Shown here piece after piece: positions 32,974 to 44,575 of a stretch of 64,000 nucleotides of DNA (position 1 is the stretch's first letter; each line of letters opens with the position of its first letter). The position numbers were made by a program, and so were the translations under genes. The notes beneath the pieces are model-generated. The model was given only the letters and a program-made list of their open reading frames with translations. It made no database searches and was not told where the DNA came from. Origin of the DNA: Usnea hakonensis (Eukaryota; Ascomycota; Lecanoromycetes; Lecanorales; Parmeliaceae). The stretch is taken from NCBI GenBank assembly GCA_013423325.1, contig BLJB01000055.1, positions 248,001 to 312,000 of the forward strand, given 5' to 3'.

Positions 32974-35291
32974 GGAAGCCTGACCGACTCCACAGGAGGT
33001 CTGCTGCGTCACCTGATGAAAAGATAAAACGTACAAGACAAGCTGCGAGCATGCCCATGCATGGAGTAGGTATGCTCCATGCTGTCCACCATGTCATTGG
33101 AAAGGTGTATCTAGTAGGGCGAGGATGCTGCCCCGAGTCATTCGCCGCCACTCCGACATTGACCGCTGCGAGTATACATGGACCGCTTGAATGCGGAAGA
33201 ATGTGACGACTGTCGCTAATATGTCTGAGTGGTCCTAGGGGTTAGTGAGGATGAAGTTGATGCCGCACGTCGCCATGGACACATTATCGATAGATGTAGA
33301 TGTTCACAAAGGAGCGGTGATGACCTCGTGCCGCAAGAACGTTAAAGAATATGCCGGCGCAATGCTTGTACAAGTCATGCAGATTCGTGCAGGATTGTGG
33401 TGTGGCAGCAGCAATTCTGCAGCCAATTGAGCCTCGTCCACATGATTGGGCGGGGTTCGAGGGCACGCTAACGAATCAAGCAGTCTAACCGTCTTAGGTT
33501 TACATCCAATATTCCCCTCCACTTATTGATCATTTGCTATTATTCATTGGTCACTACAAGCACACACAAGCACACTCGGACATGCTATTTGCCAAGCAAA
33601 GTCTGTCCTCTGTTAAAGCCTATCTTTACTCAACCTACACCGTGGTGCGCCTCCAAAGTATCACCGATATACCGGCTCACACGATTAAAGTACCAAGTTG
33701 ATAGTTGATCAATTGGTACTTGGGGTAAAGGCCACATCGGTCAATATTAGGCAAGGCGCCGACGCTCAAACACGTAGCCAAAACGCCTGGTCAAGTACCT
33801 TTTGGTCATTGCCTCGACCGTTTCTTTCGATTTTTGCCGTCTCCTTGCAATCCTTGGAGGCATCCTTGTTGGAGGGTTTCCGCCGTCAGCATAGATCGGC
33901 GCTCCCTTCAAGGCCAGGCCTTTTAGTTGCATGTTCCTATCCGGATGATCTTCAACCTCAAGAACCCCAGCAAATCATTGCAAAAGTCGAGCATTTGGTG
34001 TAGCTCGCCAATCGCCGCCGTGGCGCCCTTGGAATCTTTCGGGTTCTAAAACCCGGTCTGACAAATTTGGGCAATACATACATATTTAAATATTTGACGT
34101 TTTGAGGCCTCGGAGAAGTCGCGTATAGTGGCAGATCCCGTGACACGATAGAGCCCCAGTAAGCGATGGGTGAATCGCGGGATACCGCAGATTGCAACGC
34201 CGTCAGCCAAGTATGCGTTGGCACTGCAGAGCTATCGTAGCCCTGCGCGACTGCTCTCCCTATCAAGGAAAATTCTCCTCCTTGGCCCTGAGACAAGAAC
34301 AGCGCACAGGGCGAGCGAAAGCACCTAGAGCTAGAAATAGATTAAAGTGCGACAAAAGGAACGGCTCTGCAGAAAACGTGCAGCTATAAATCCTGCCTCT
34401 CAGCACTGGCTCCTGTCAATTCGTACCTTGCATTGTTCTTGCATGATCTTACCCCCGAACTGAGGGTCTTCGATATGCGAACACCTGGATTTGAGAAGAG
34501 AAGAAGTATTTGAGAGCCTATTTCAGCGAATCGCTGCAGATGAGTGTGAGATGCGAAGTTTTCCTGTTGTGGCTTGTGAAGAACAAAGAACCCATGGTTA
34601 AAAGAGTAGCCACGGCCGCCCCTCGGCCCGCCTTTTCCATGGAGAGGATCAGTGTCAGACTAAATTGTGTCTGAAGCAGGATCATAACCCGATTTTGTTT
34701 CTGGTTGGCGCCAAGTGATTCCCAACATCCACAGTCCTCCAGTGATCTTGTCAATATGACTCTCGGACGAAATGTAGTTGCTACTGAGAAAATTCGGTGC
34801 CTGTACTCTAAAAGATCCAGTCGGGCACTCTCGGTACATCCCTATTCTGTACCGGCCCTAAGAATGAGTTCTTAGGAGAAGAGAGATTCAAAGATACGAT
34901 CTATGCGGCATCAGATCGAAAGAGTCAAATAAGCTCACAAGATGAAGTACAGTGCGAGGCTTTTTCCTCGCGCGGGAAAAGAAGAAGGAGAAGAGATAGA
35001 AAAGGAAATGTGTATTTCTTTCAATCGCGTGACAAAAGGTGGGGCCGGAACGGAAGAAGCTTCCACCGATCTCCCTAGAATTCACGCGGTGGCCCGCCAA
35101 AATTAGCTCATCACACAGAATTTTATAACAAGGCTTTCTCTCATTTCGAATCATTCATTCATCATATGTCACACCGACATTTTTTTTCCTCTCTAATATA
35201 GTACAATATACATCTCCTTGCATGCAACATATTTGTGCATTCATTTTCAAACCTGCTACAAGCAATCAATCTCACTAGGCAGCCGTGATCC
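32974..35291. other. 2.3-kb intergenic region
   Basis: No gene supported. Scattered short frames on both strands lack motifs. The right end (about 35160-35290) is pyrimidine-rich and probably contains the promoter and transcript start of the AdoMet decarboxylase gene. Confidence 0.4.
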
Positions 35292-35440
35292 ATGAGCAAC
35301 AAAGACCTGCTACGTTTTCTCTCAAAGCCTGCCAAGTGAGTCTTGCCTCCGTCACGAGACTATCGTTCTATCTCTTTACGAGCTTTGTTGTTTTTGCAAT
35401 CAATGCATGGCTAACCCTACTATTCCGTAGGCCCAGATAA
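35292..35440 (+). promoter_or_regulatory. Spliced upstream ORF in the AdoMet decarboxylase leader
   Basis: An ATG at 35292 opens a tiny frame that is either 15 codons to a TGA (35337-35339) or, after removal of an intron 35336-35430, 17 codons: MSNKDLLRFLSKPAKPR. The intron has a GTGAGT donor, a CTAAC branch point and an ATTCCGTAG acceptor, all good fungal signals. The following 440 nt to the main start at 35881 contain no ATG, as expected of a leader. uORFs that sense polyamines control AdoMet decarboxylase in animals and plants; the same role here is inference. Confidence 0.6.
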
Positions 35441-35880
35441 CATTTGCTTCAAGAAATTGGAATTTATATACAGCCTTCTCTTCTGAACCAAACCGTCCAT
35501 CCTCGTTTGCTTGCACGGCGCGAGGATCCCAACACAGCCAAGATTCCTTGGTACAAGGACTTTTTCATCCCCCTCTCCGCTCGACCTCCATAACGTCCCC
35601 AAAGACAAGAAAAAGCAACCTCCTACTGCTGCTGGCTTAAGCCAGCCTCCACATCATCCCACCGAGCGTGGGCCTTCTTTTCTCAGGCGGACGCCGCACT
35701 GTTCGTCTGAGCTGAAGATTGTGCTTCGCGGTGCTCACCAAGAAACGATCAACACCTTTGTGATTAATTTATCTCCGCGTTCGTGCGTGTCAGCGTCATA
35801 CGTCCTTCTGCGTGGAAATACGAACTCGACAATAATCGGCTGACTGCGGTTGAGGTCTTTGACCGAGCTACCGCACGGAG

Positions 35881-37550
35881 ATGGTCAATACTGAAATACC
35901 CATAAATTACACAGCGTCTCCCTCCTCTTTTGGTGGGACGCCACATCTGACCATCAATCGTGATGTCACAGTCGACCTTGATTCCAGCAATGCATTTGAG
36001 GGTATGCTTCCCAAAAACCATCCTACCGGGCGATATACTGACGTTTTACAGGGCCTGAGAAACTGCTAGAAGTATGGTTCAGCGATTCTTCCAACTCTCT
36101 TCCAGCAGCCTCTGCCCCAGCTGGATTGAAAGTTGTGCCTTCGGAAGTATGGAAGGATATGCTTGAATTGGTGAATTGCAAGGTCCTTTCCGTTGTCGAG
36201 TCAGAGCATGTCGATGCCTACCTACTATCCGAATCCAGCATGTTCGTCTTCCCTCACAAGCTCATACTCAAAACATGCGGCACAACTACATTACTTAGCG
36301 GCTTACCAAGGATCCTTGAGATCGCAGCCTTAGTTGCTGGGTTTCCGCATGTTCTTGCCAACGAGACCCTCGGGAGGGGTACCGCAGCCAAACCATATCG
36401 AGTCTTCTACAGCAGGAAAAATTTCCTATTTCCCGACCGTCAACGGGGACCACATCGGAGTTGGAGAGACGAGGTCAAGTCACTCGACAGGCTTTTTATG
36501 GGTGGCAGCGCCTATATGATTGGGAAAATGAATGGCGAACACTGGTATCTGTATCTTACTGAGCCAAACACGATTTTGACACCTCCAGCCACACCAAAGA
36601 GGCAGGAGACCGAGACCAAATTTATGGATCTACCATTTTCGAATTCAACAATGAATATCTGCGATCCATACGACGACGACCAAGATGAGACCCTGGAACT
36701 TTTGATGACAGACCTGGAGCCAGAGAATGCCAAGAAATTCTACCTTGACCACGCGAGTGCGGTCGCCGAGGGTCGATACTATCAAGAAGCACACAAGGCG
36801 CGGATTGATGCTGCTAAGCATTTAGGCGATATCAATAGCTTTCCTCCCAAACCTGCTAAACTGCCGCACAAAGATTATCTCAAGACTATTGATGAGAACA
36901 CCGATGTATTCAGCAACACATCTTCTGACCCTGGGGATCTCATGTCTGACGACTCTGATCTAGAATACCCCGAGGAGCTTACGGCGGAAGGGCACGCTCT
37001 TGGTACTGTTGTCTCTGAAGCCTGCGGATTAGCAGACGTCTATCCGACATCGAAATACCCGGACGCTCGAGTTGACGCCTACCTATTTACTCCCTGCGGG
37101 TTCTCCGCCAACGGCGTCATTCCTGCGCCAAATGGCCCCGAAGCGACTCACTACTTTACTGTCCATGTCACCCCTGAAGCCAATTGTTCTTATGCCTCCT
37201 TCGAGACAAACGTCCCCAGCAAGCAAACTGGTCGTGAGACAGCAGATGTGATTGAACAGGTAGTCAACATTTTCCAACCCGGTCGCTTTTCAGTGACACT
37301 GTTCGAAGGAAAGAAGCTTGACGATGATATGGACACGATCTCGAACGAAGAGGGCAACGAGACTGCTAACAAGATCAAAGCATTGGAGAAACAGGTGGCC
37401 AGAAAGGGAAGTCGTCTGGACCAGATTCGAGGATACCGACGTGTGGATCGCATTGTGCACGACTTGGAAGGATATGAGCTGGTTTTCAAGTACTACGAGA
37501 GATTTGACTGGGAGGGTGGAGCGCCAAGACTAGGCGAAATTGGCTTCTGA
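35881..37550 (+). CDS. SPE2: S-adenosylmethionine decarboxylase proenzyme
   Basis: Two exons, 35881-36001 and 36052-37550, with a 50-nt intron (GTATGC / TTACAG), 539 residues. It makes decarboxylated SAM, the aminopropyl donor for spermidine and spermine. The self-cleavage site is obvious in YLLSESSMFVF (cleavage before Ser, about residue 102, which becomes the pyruvoyl group), followed by LKTCGTTTLL with the catalytic Cys (about 116). The later CGFSANGV and HYFTVHVTPE...CSYASFETN carry the processing Ser and His. The protein is longer than the roughly 330-400 residue animal and yeast enzymes because of an acidic insert (about residues 225-340), common in filamentous fungi. A leader uORF suggests translational control by polyamines. 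Confidence 0.95.
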
Positions 37551-38737
37551 CTACAGGACTGGTGGAAATTACCGATGAGAGCTGCTGCTGCAAGGCAAGC
37601 GAGATTGAGGATACGGTTGCGGAAGTCGTTTGCTTGATTCAACTTTGACTAGCTCTTCTCTCAACGGCGGACTTTTCTCTTTGGCGGGTTGTGGGCGGTG
37701 ATTTTGGTTTAGCCCAGCTGGATATTTGAGTGCTGGTCTTTTCATTCTGATACTTGCATTTATCTACTACACAAGACCACAAATACATTCGTTTCTGTCC
37801 TCCTACTGCACACCGAGACTATCGCGCTACTACAGGCTTGACAAACACTCCGTCTTGCCCGCCACGCATCGTTTCCTGTCATACTCTACATATAGCATCA
37901 TTAGGGGCATTATCGGGCAGCTTACTTCGTCTCCTGGTACTGGTTGGGTGGTTGCGTGTGAGGCTCTTGGGTTGGAGATGTAGGTTGTTTGCATTGGTGG
38001 CGGTTCGTTTGGTAGAATGTTTGGGAAAAAGAAAGGAAGGGATGGATGTGTTCGGCCAGAACTATGGCCTCCCGTTCATATGGTTACGGTCTCATTTTTG
38101 TCTCGCGGGGCTTGAGAGGTTGCTGTTGTTTACGATCATGGAGATGGAGGTTATTTTTTTGGAGGTTGATCTTTCTCTTCTCTTGTCGCTTCAATCCAAC
38201 TCTACGTACTGCTCTACTCTCTTATCTTTGTCAACATCTTCTTCGCTTCTTTTCCTTATGGAGCGGAGGTGGAAATGGACTTTGAGTTGGTGGTTTTGTA
38301 TCATTCGAGGATTGGAGGGCAGTATTGGGGGTTGCTAGGGGGTGCTATGTTGTGTGGTTTAGATTGAAAGTGGGGTTTCGGTTGGCGGGCAGCTAGATGG
38401 AATGTGTTCTTTCAATGAAGGCATGGGGTTCGCGTAAAGGGGTTCTTTCTGGATGGAACATTGTTTTTTTCTTTTTTTTTATCGATGTGGATCTTGATTT
38501 TTTTACTCGATACTTGGAGAAGGTAAGGTAGTAAGAAGCCGCCAGAAGCGGGTGTACTGCTCAAATACCTCATCGAATATAAAGCTCTAGTCCGAGATAC
38601 CGGAAGGGAAATCACAAAATAATTAAAGATGAAAATAAATGCACCCAACCTGCAAGCCCAAATCCTAGAAAAAAAGACAGCCATGACTACGAGACCAGAT
38701 CCCGTCAACCCACCTCAGCCACATCCGTAACGCATCC
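37551..38737. other. Intergenic; no gene supported
   Basis: 3' flank of the decarboxylase gene and T/G-rich sequence. Overlapping 80-190 codon frames between 37726 and 38338 lack motifs and are probably chance. Confidence 0.4.
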
Positions 38738-39677
38738 TTAGAAACGGCGGCGACTCCGAAGACGACTATTCGCCATCACCATCCAACCACCCTCACACTT
38801 CGTACCCGCGGCCACGGGCCCGAGTTGAACCGTGAGCTCCAGAGTACACGTGCCAATCTGCGTGCCATCAGCCGAGCAGATCGTTTCGCCTGGAGTCGGG
38901 CAGGAGGTGGTGTCTGAGCCCGCGGGCGCTGATACGTTCTGCAAACTGCTGGGAGAGGCGGCGGAGGGTGCAGCGGGTGGTGTGCTAGACGGCACGGCTG
39001 GAGCGCTTGGATTTTCCGCGGGCTTTGTAGCAGCAGCAGCAGCTGGAGGTACGACAGCAGCGAGTTTCTCCTGCACGGGGAGGGTTGGTAAGGCTGCGGA
39101 GGGTGTTGCGGGAGCAACGGGCGATGCGCTGGACTGCGTAGGTGCGCTATCATTATCGCTCGACCCTGAAATACTCCAGCCAATCGGCGTCCATTCAACC
39201 CCATGCACCCTGCCATTGCCGGTGGGTGCGATCGTGTTGAACATGTCGAGCATGACGTCGAGATCGCCGTATGCGCAAGAATCGCAAGTGTCTGCGACGG
39301 TGGCCGTGGTGACAGTGTTGTCGGCTGGATTGTGGACCGAAATCTGCTTGCCGCAGTATGGGTTGTTGTTGGCATTGCCATTGTCGACGGGTGCCATTAT
39401 CCAGTGTGAGAGAGCGACAATGGGTTGGCCATTTGTAACCATTTGGCCGCAGGAGCCTGGTAGAAACGAAAGGTCAGCACTGTTTCGGGCTAAGGAGGAT
39501 ACGTTTTGAGTCGTTAGGGGAACAGAGGAACCTCAAAGGAAATTCGATGGAATTGTGCATGGGTGAAAAGGGTATTAACGTACCTGTGCCTGGGAGGTAA
39601 TGGGTGAGGTCGCCTGTGTAGGCATTGGCAAGGGTGATGTTGATGGCGAGGCCGACGGCGACAGTGCTGAATTTCAT
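38738..39677 (-). CDS. Secreted double-psi beta-barrel (RlpA/expansin-like) protein
   Basis: Two exons on the minus strand, 39677-39584 and 39456-38738, with a 127-nt intron (GTACGT / TACCAG), 270 residues. Signal peptide: MKFSTVAVGLAINITLANA, cleavage likely after ANA. The barrel follows: YTGDLTHYLPGTG-SCGQMV, ALSHWIM, NPYCGKQISV, and VADTCDSCAYGDLDVMLDMF, with the DTC..C..GDLD signature and paired cysteines of fungal DPBB proteins. A Pro/Ala/Ser linker (about 125-205) connects to a small Cys-containing C-terminal module (CPTPGETICSADGTQIGTC...GTKCEGGW). It probably acts in the cell wall or outside the cell, where relatives bind polysaccharide or act as effectors. No lytic activity is implied. 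Confidence 0.85.
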
Positions 39678-40720
39678 AGCTATTGAACGGAATTATGCTC
39701 TTTCCTTGGTAGGTGAAGGGGAAGTATCTGGGTGTATAGGTGCCTTGCGCTAGTAGAATATCTGGGCTTTTAGAAGATTCAAGGAGTGGACGTTCCGATT
39801 TGGAAACAAAATGCGATGATAGCGAGTGACTAGAACAGGAGATGTGAACCGAAAACCATGAGTTGTGGGCGCCGATGGTACTTTAAATGCGAGTATTGGC
39901 CGTGCTGAGCAAGCAATAAAGCAAAGGCCAGAGCCACAGGATAGGCCTTGAATACCATACCGTGTTTTCTTGTTTAATAAGTAGAGTGGCTTCACTATTC
40001 TTTCTCTGTGTACTCCAATGGATTTATCGGCTCTATTTACAGACATGAGCATGCGAAAGAAACTGTGAATATAGTACAAAGAAATGGTGGAGATTTGCAT
40101 GAGGCATAGCGCAATCTTCAAATAGAACGTCAAGAAGCTGATGAAAGGGAGGTCTTCGAAAACAACAAAGATCGCACGACCTCTTCGATTAGATGTAACA
40201 CCATCATAGGTTCCTCTGCATTTTTGGCGCATACTTCTGTAGAACGAGGACGGATGGTACTGGACCATGTTGGACGAGGACCAAGTGAAGCTAGCTTTTA
40301 TATGTTTTGCGTACTGTATGTAATTTATTATCATAAGACCATGACCGTTTCTTCAATGCAGGACAGATGATTACCTATCTTCTATCCTTTTCCCTTTTCC
40401 CTCGGCTGCCTTTCAACGTCTCTCAACGGGTCCCTGTAGTATATTTATTGGGTAGCTATTAGTAATCCCTTCTTTATGTTGGCATCGCTGCAGACTGTGT
40501 GTTCGTTGTAGTCTGAAAGGCTCGTCTAAAAGCACTGCAATAGTGTATGCACCAAGTCCCCGTGACAACGCACCTCTGCATGCTCCCCACCCCACTTATA
40601 GCAGCGCGTTTCTATTTCTAGTCGTACCTTTCCCCAGAACCCTGTTGATCTGCAAACTACTGCCGTAGATATCTGCGGCATCTGATTCCAAAGCCAATTG
40701 TGTTGCGCAAAGACATCACG
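39678..40720. other. Intergenic; no gene supported
   Basis: A 194-codon minus frame (39750-40334) has no motif and no coding-like composition. The rest is upstream sequence of the two flanking genes. Confidence 0.35.
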
Positions 40721-41665
40721 ATGGTCAAAGCTCCGCAACAAGCGCTCGTTGCAGACGCGGCTGCTTCTCCGCCAGCCATGCAAGACGGTGCTGCCCAAAC
40801 AGCTGCAGACCAGACAAATGGTGGCCGAGGAGCAGGCCAACAGAGCCCGACTAGTGCTGCACAGCAAATAACTGGGAGCCATCTCCACACCGCTTCTTCT
40901 ACCAACGCGCAACCACGGTTGCCAACAATTGATCCCAAAGAACAAACTCCAGGACATCATACTGCGATCCGCCGCGTCAAGAGCAAAGAATCCACCATCA
41001 GAGATACACCGCCCAAATCTCAAAACATCTCAAGTTCCAAACCAGTACTCGTCCACGGCCCATCGACCAAGCCAGACATGAAGAAGAAGCACCAGTCGGT
41101 CAAGTCCACATCTCCCAAACTCCCGCCCGTCGAGAGCTTTTCGTTTCAGGATATTCTTAGCACTCTTGGTCCAGAAGCCGATGCCTCAATTGATGCCATA
41201 GCAGAGATATGCGGACGAAGCAAGATGAGCTTAGCCGCAGAACATAGCAGTCATCGGCCACCACAAGGACATCTTTCGACAGCGGGTAGTAGCCCGGACA
41301 ACTTCTTCCTACCCGGACGGCTCGAGCCAGTAGCAGAGACGACTTCTGAGCGGCCGAATACACGGTCAATGTCGAGAAGCTTGGCCCTGGCCACTGGAGC
41401 AGCTCACAATGGGACCGCCCCGCCAGGCACTCCCACGGCTGCTACGTCAAACGTACTTTCTCACACTCATACCTGCAGCTCTTATCATGGAAGAGACGGA
41501 GGTAACTCCACGACTACGTCCGCGTCCCTACTACCACAGGTTTTGGCTTGGCTCCGCCACTCCAGCTCCACAAACAATGAGCAAACCAGTCCGTCCGGTC
41601 AAGAAACTGGCGCAGCCAGTGCCATGCATAGACTCTTGAATGATACACCAGAAGCTCAACTGTAA
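40721..41665 (+). CDS. Hypothetical disordered protein with short conserved-looking core
   Basis: Intronless, 314 residues from the ATG at 40721. Most of the protein is Ser/Thr/Ala/Gln-rich and disordered. A compact, probably helical core stands out at about residues 135-170, SFSFQDILSTLGPEADASID followed by AIAEICGRSKMSLAAEHSSH, which looks conserved in character. There is no signal peptide or TM segment, and no function can be assigned. Coding status rests on frame length, an ATG in good context and the folded-looking core. Confidence 0.6.
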   Translation: MVKAPQQALVADAAASPPAMQDGAAQTAADQTNGGRGAGQQSPTSAAQQITGSHLHTASSTNAQPRLPTIDPKEQTPGHHTAIRRVKSKESTIRDTPPKSQNISSSKPVLVHGPSTKPDMKKKHQSVKSTSPKLPPVESFSFQDILSTLGPEADASIDAIAEICGRSKMSLAAEHSSHRPPQGHLSTAGSSPDNFFLPGRLEPVAETTSERPNTRSMSRSLALATGAAHNGTAPPGTPTAATSNVLSHTHTCSSYHGRDGGNSTTTSASLLPQVLAWLRHSSSTNNEQTSPSGQETGAASAMHRLLNDTPEAQL

Positions 41666-42378
41666 GGGGGGCCTGTGGCTCTCAATCCTGCTTAGACGTA
41701 CCAAAGGAAACCGACAGCTGTGACCTCTCAAACTTGCGATGCGCTCGTGTCTTGTTTTCCCTGGCGCGGCTCCCAATCTCGAGATCCTGGTTCTATCCCC
41801 CTGCAGAAGCCGGTTGAACAAATGATAACAACTCGGCAACCTCGAACCCCTGAACAACAAGATTCGAATCCTATGATGCTGAAACTCACGCCTTCTCGCC
41901 TCGTTTACCCCCATTAACATGTGACATGAGTCATTATTTTACTGGTGCGCCACACCTGTATCCTGAGTCTCGTCAGGCGAGCGGATGGCGGGTCGTTGTC
42001 TAATTGCGACAGTCCTACGCCCCATCATGGTTGCCTAGACAAAGACACTGTCCATGCCCAACGAATTTAAGGCATACAAGCAACACTTTTGCATCAATCT
42101 TCCTTCAAGATGGTGTGCACCAAATTCCTCTCGACACCAACCTTCCCCAGCGGCCGGAACATCACAGTCCTTTTCACCGATACTAATCTCTGATTTTGAA
42201 ATCAAAAATACGGAAAATCTAACTCGTTGCGGTTTATCCGTGGCATGATCAACTCAGCCTGGATCTCAACTTAGTAGCTAGGACCCCAAAGACCGAAATA
42301 TTTGCATTCGCGAGCATCCTATGGGGAAATGGCGCTACTAGCAAAAGCACGCGGATGTCCCTGCGTTTTGCAATCTCT
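41666..42378. other. Intergenic; nothing recognised
   Basis: No gene or RNA feature seen. Confidence 0.35.
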
Positions 42379-42680
42379 CATATAGAGCAAATGAGGCAAA
42401 TTGCCTCTTTCTCTTATGCGGCATCAAAGGGTACCAATTGCGGAATTATCTACAGCATGTGTAATATGTTCAACACTACACAACCATAGAGCATACGAGA
42501 CGAATTGCTTCTCTTCCTCAGACATCAAAGTGTATCAATGACGAAATTGCATACAGCATCATATATAAGATGTTCAACACTACACACCCATAGCGCATAT
42601 GAGACGAATCGCTTCTTTTCCTCAAACGGCATCAAAGGGTATCAATTACGAAATTATCTACACCATTCATAATATATACA
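42379..42680. repeat. 105-bp tandem repeat, about 2.9 copies
   Basis: Copies start at about 42380, 42485 and 42590 with CATAGAGCATACGAGACG-like heads, followed by a CATCAAAG.GTA.CAAT block and ATGTTCAACACTACACA. The third copy runs into the poly-C tract. Confidence 0.8.
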
Positions 42681-42722
42681 CCCCCCCCCCCTTTCNNCCC
42701 CCCCCCCCCTTTCCCCCCCCCC
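42681..42722. repeat. Poly-C tract with unresolved bases
   Basis: Runs of C separated by TTTC, with two undetermined bases at 42696-42697. The length is probably unreliable in the assembly. Confidence 0.9.
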
Positions 42723-42726
42723 TTTC

Positions 42727-44575
42727 TCAAACAGGCGACAATGCCCCCCCACTATCATCCCTCATACTAACCTCCACCTCACTCTTCACCCTAATTCCCA
42801 TCCCCACCCCCTTCAACGGCACCTCATCTTCCTCGCTCCTTCCCCTCCTATCGGTGTCGCCACTACTACTACCGCTACTGCCTTGCCGGCCCAGATCCTC
42901 TTTGCTGTTGTAAGCCCAAGCGGACATGATGATTTCGCGCGCCCCGCCGCCTCGGTCGCTGAGGCTGTAGAATTCGGTGTTGGGTTTGGGGGGTGGAGTG
43001 GGGGGGTAGGGGTGATGGGGGAGAGGGCGGCTGATGCCTATTATTTGGGGTTTGCCGTGGGCTTGGACGCCGACTGAGTAGCCGAGGGATGCTAGGCCGT
43101 AGTTTCTATTGTTGTTCTTGGGGTGAGACGTGTAGGTTTCGACGATGTTGTTGTTATTATATTTTCTTGGGTGGTTGTTGTTATTATTGGAGAGAGCACG
43201 GCGCCCGAGACAGAATTGGAACAAGGGTTGCAATGTTGGGAGGCAGGCGCATGTTATCCCGATTGAGATTTCGACGGCGGACCAGATGAGAGGGCGGACG
43301 TAGGACCAGGTGACGTCTGTTTGGTCGATGTTGAGAATGGCCCAGACGCGGACGATGGCGGCGGCGCAGATGCTGTTGGGTGGGAAAAAAATTCAGTGTG
43401 TGATTTGGGAGGGGAAAGAGGGGAACGGGAGAAACAGGGGGTAGGAAGTGGGGTCAAAAGGGAAGGTAGAGACGTACAAAGCCCCCAGCAAGAATATCGC
43501 CGTCAGCGTAATCTTCTGCCTCACCGTCAAACTGAGACTCCACACCGGAACCATCGGCAGCACCAAGATAACAACATCGAAAAACACATTCGTAACGGCC
43601 GTGCCAAGCAGCGAGGCATTGTTGTTGACGCACTTGCTGTGCGGATACGGGCGGATCCAGGCCGCTTCGACGGGGATGCATTGGAAGATGTTGGCCAGCA
43701 CGAAGGCGACGCACCAGCATGTGACGAGGGCGAGGAGCGCGTGGCAGGTGTATTTGAAGGCTTTGCGCACGCCGAAGAGCCGGTAGTAGAAGAGCAGGAT
43801 GGATATCTTTATCAGGGTTATGCAGACGCAGTAGAGGATTTCGTAGGCGACTGTTGTCTGTTTTTTTTTTGTTTAGGAGGGGGGGTGTTGGTTTTATTTT
43901 GGGGTTGGAGAATTGATGACTTACTTTGAATAGTAGCACTACGCTGGCTTGGGGCACTGTTTCGAAATGTCGCCCGACGCCGTTTCGCGCATCTGTGGGA
44001 AGTAGTGAGTATAGTTTTCGGGATCTACAGCAGGAATCATGCATGGCTGTGGAGTTGCTCGTACCAACAAGCATCAGTGCGGAACACGCAAACGACACTA
44101 GCTACGACTTGTATGTCAGCCAGCCCGATATTGAAGTCGTGTGCGGGGGATATCCCATCGCGCTCACCAGACTCGATATTATAACCGCGTCATCCCACCA
44201 GAACGACAGCGTCGAGACCCGTCTCGATGCCAGACGCAGGAGGACGGCGAAAGTGGAAAGCAGCATGAGGCCGATACATGTGCCGATGACGATGTGGGTG
44301 TTGTCCTGACACATTTGGCTCATGCCGTGCAGAGCGCACATGTCCTTGAGAGTCGCCATGGAGGTTGCCATGCCCGCCTGCGGGTTGTTCATTATCGATG
44401 ATGCCATGGCTGCGCCTCCCATTGTCGTGCTTGCTGCTGATGGGGCTGGTGACATTGCTGGCGACATGGCTGGGGATGACGATAGGGCTTTTGCGGTTGC
44501 AAGGACTATATTTGCTGTTGTTGAGGAGAGGGAGGAGGTGCTGGTGGGCATGCTGGCCATGTTGGCCATGTCCAT
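42727..44575 (-). CDS. Fungal rhodopsin-domain (Pth11-like) 7TM protein
   Basis: Five exons on the minus strand, 44575-44168, 44101-44065, 43992-43925, 43857-43478 and 43372-42727, 512 residues, all junctions in phase. The N-terminal 90 residues are Met/Ser/Ala-rich (MDMANMASM) and contain CALHGMSQMC before TM1 (IVIGTCIGLMLLSTFAVLLRLA). Family landmarks follow: FWWDDAVII, NGVGRHFETVP, AYEILYCVCITLIKISILLFYYRLF, CIPVEAAW, LTVRQKITLTAIFLLGAF and RVWAILN...TWSYVRPLIWSAVEISIGITCACLPTL. Relatives are plasma-membrane receptors or sensors of the Pth11/rhodopsin-domain group. The C-terminal tail is cytosolic, Asn-rich and long. Exon 2 has only 37 nt. Confidence 0.87.

Noticed and set aside
35511..35843. 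110-codon frame upstream of AdoMet decarboxylase as a separate gene
   Set aside because: It contains no ATG and lies in the ATG-free leader of the decarboxylase messenger.
37726..38338. Two overlapping hydrophobic frames after the decarboxylase gene
   Set aside because: T-rich sequence gives apparent hydrophobicity; no start context, splice logic or family motif.
39750..40334. 194-codon minus frame upstream of the DPBB gene
   Set aside because: No domain, irregular composition and no coherent start; probably chance.
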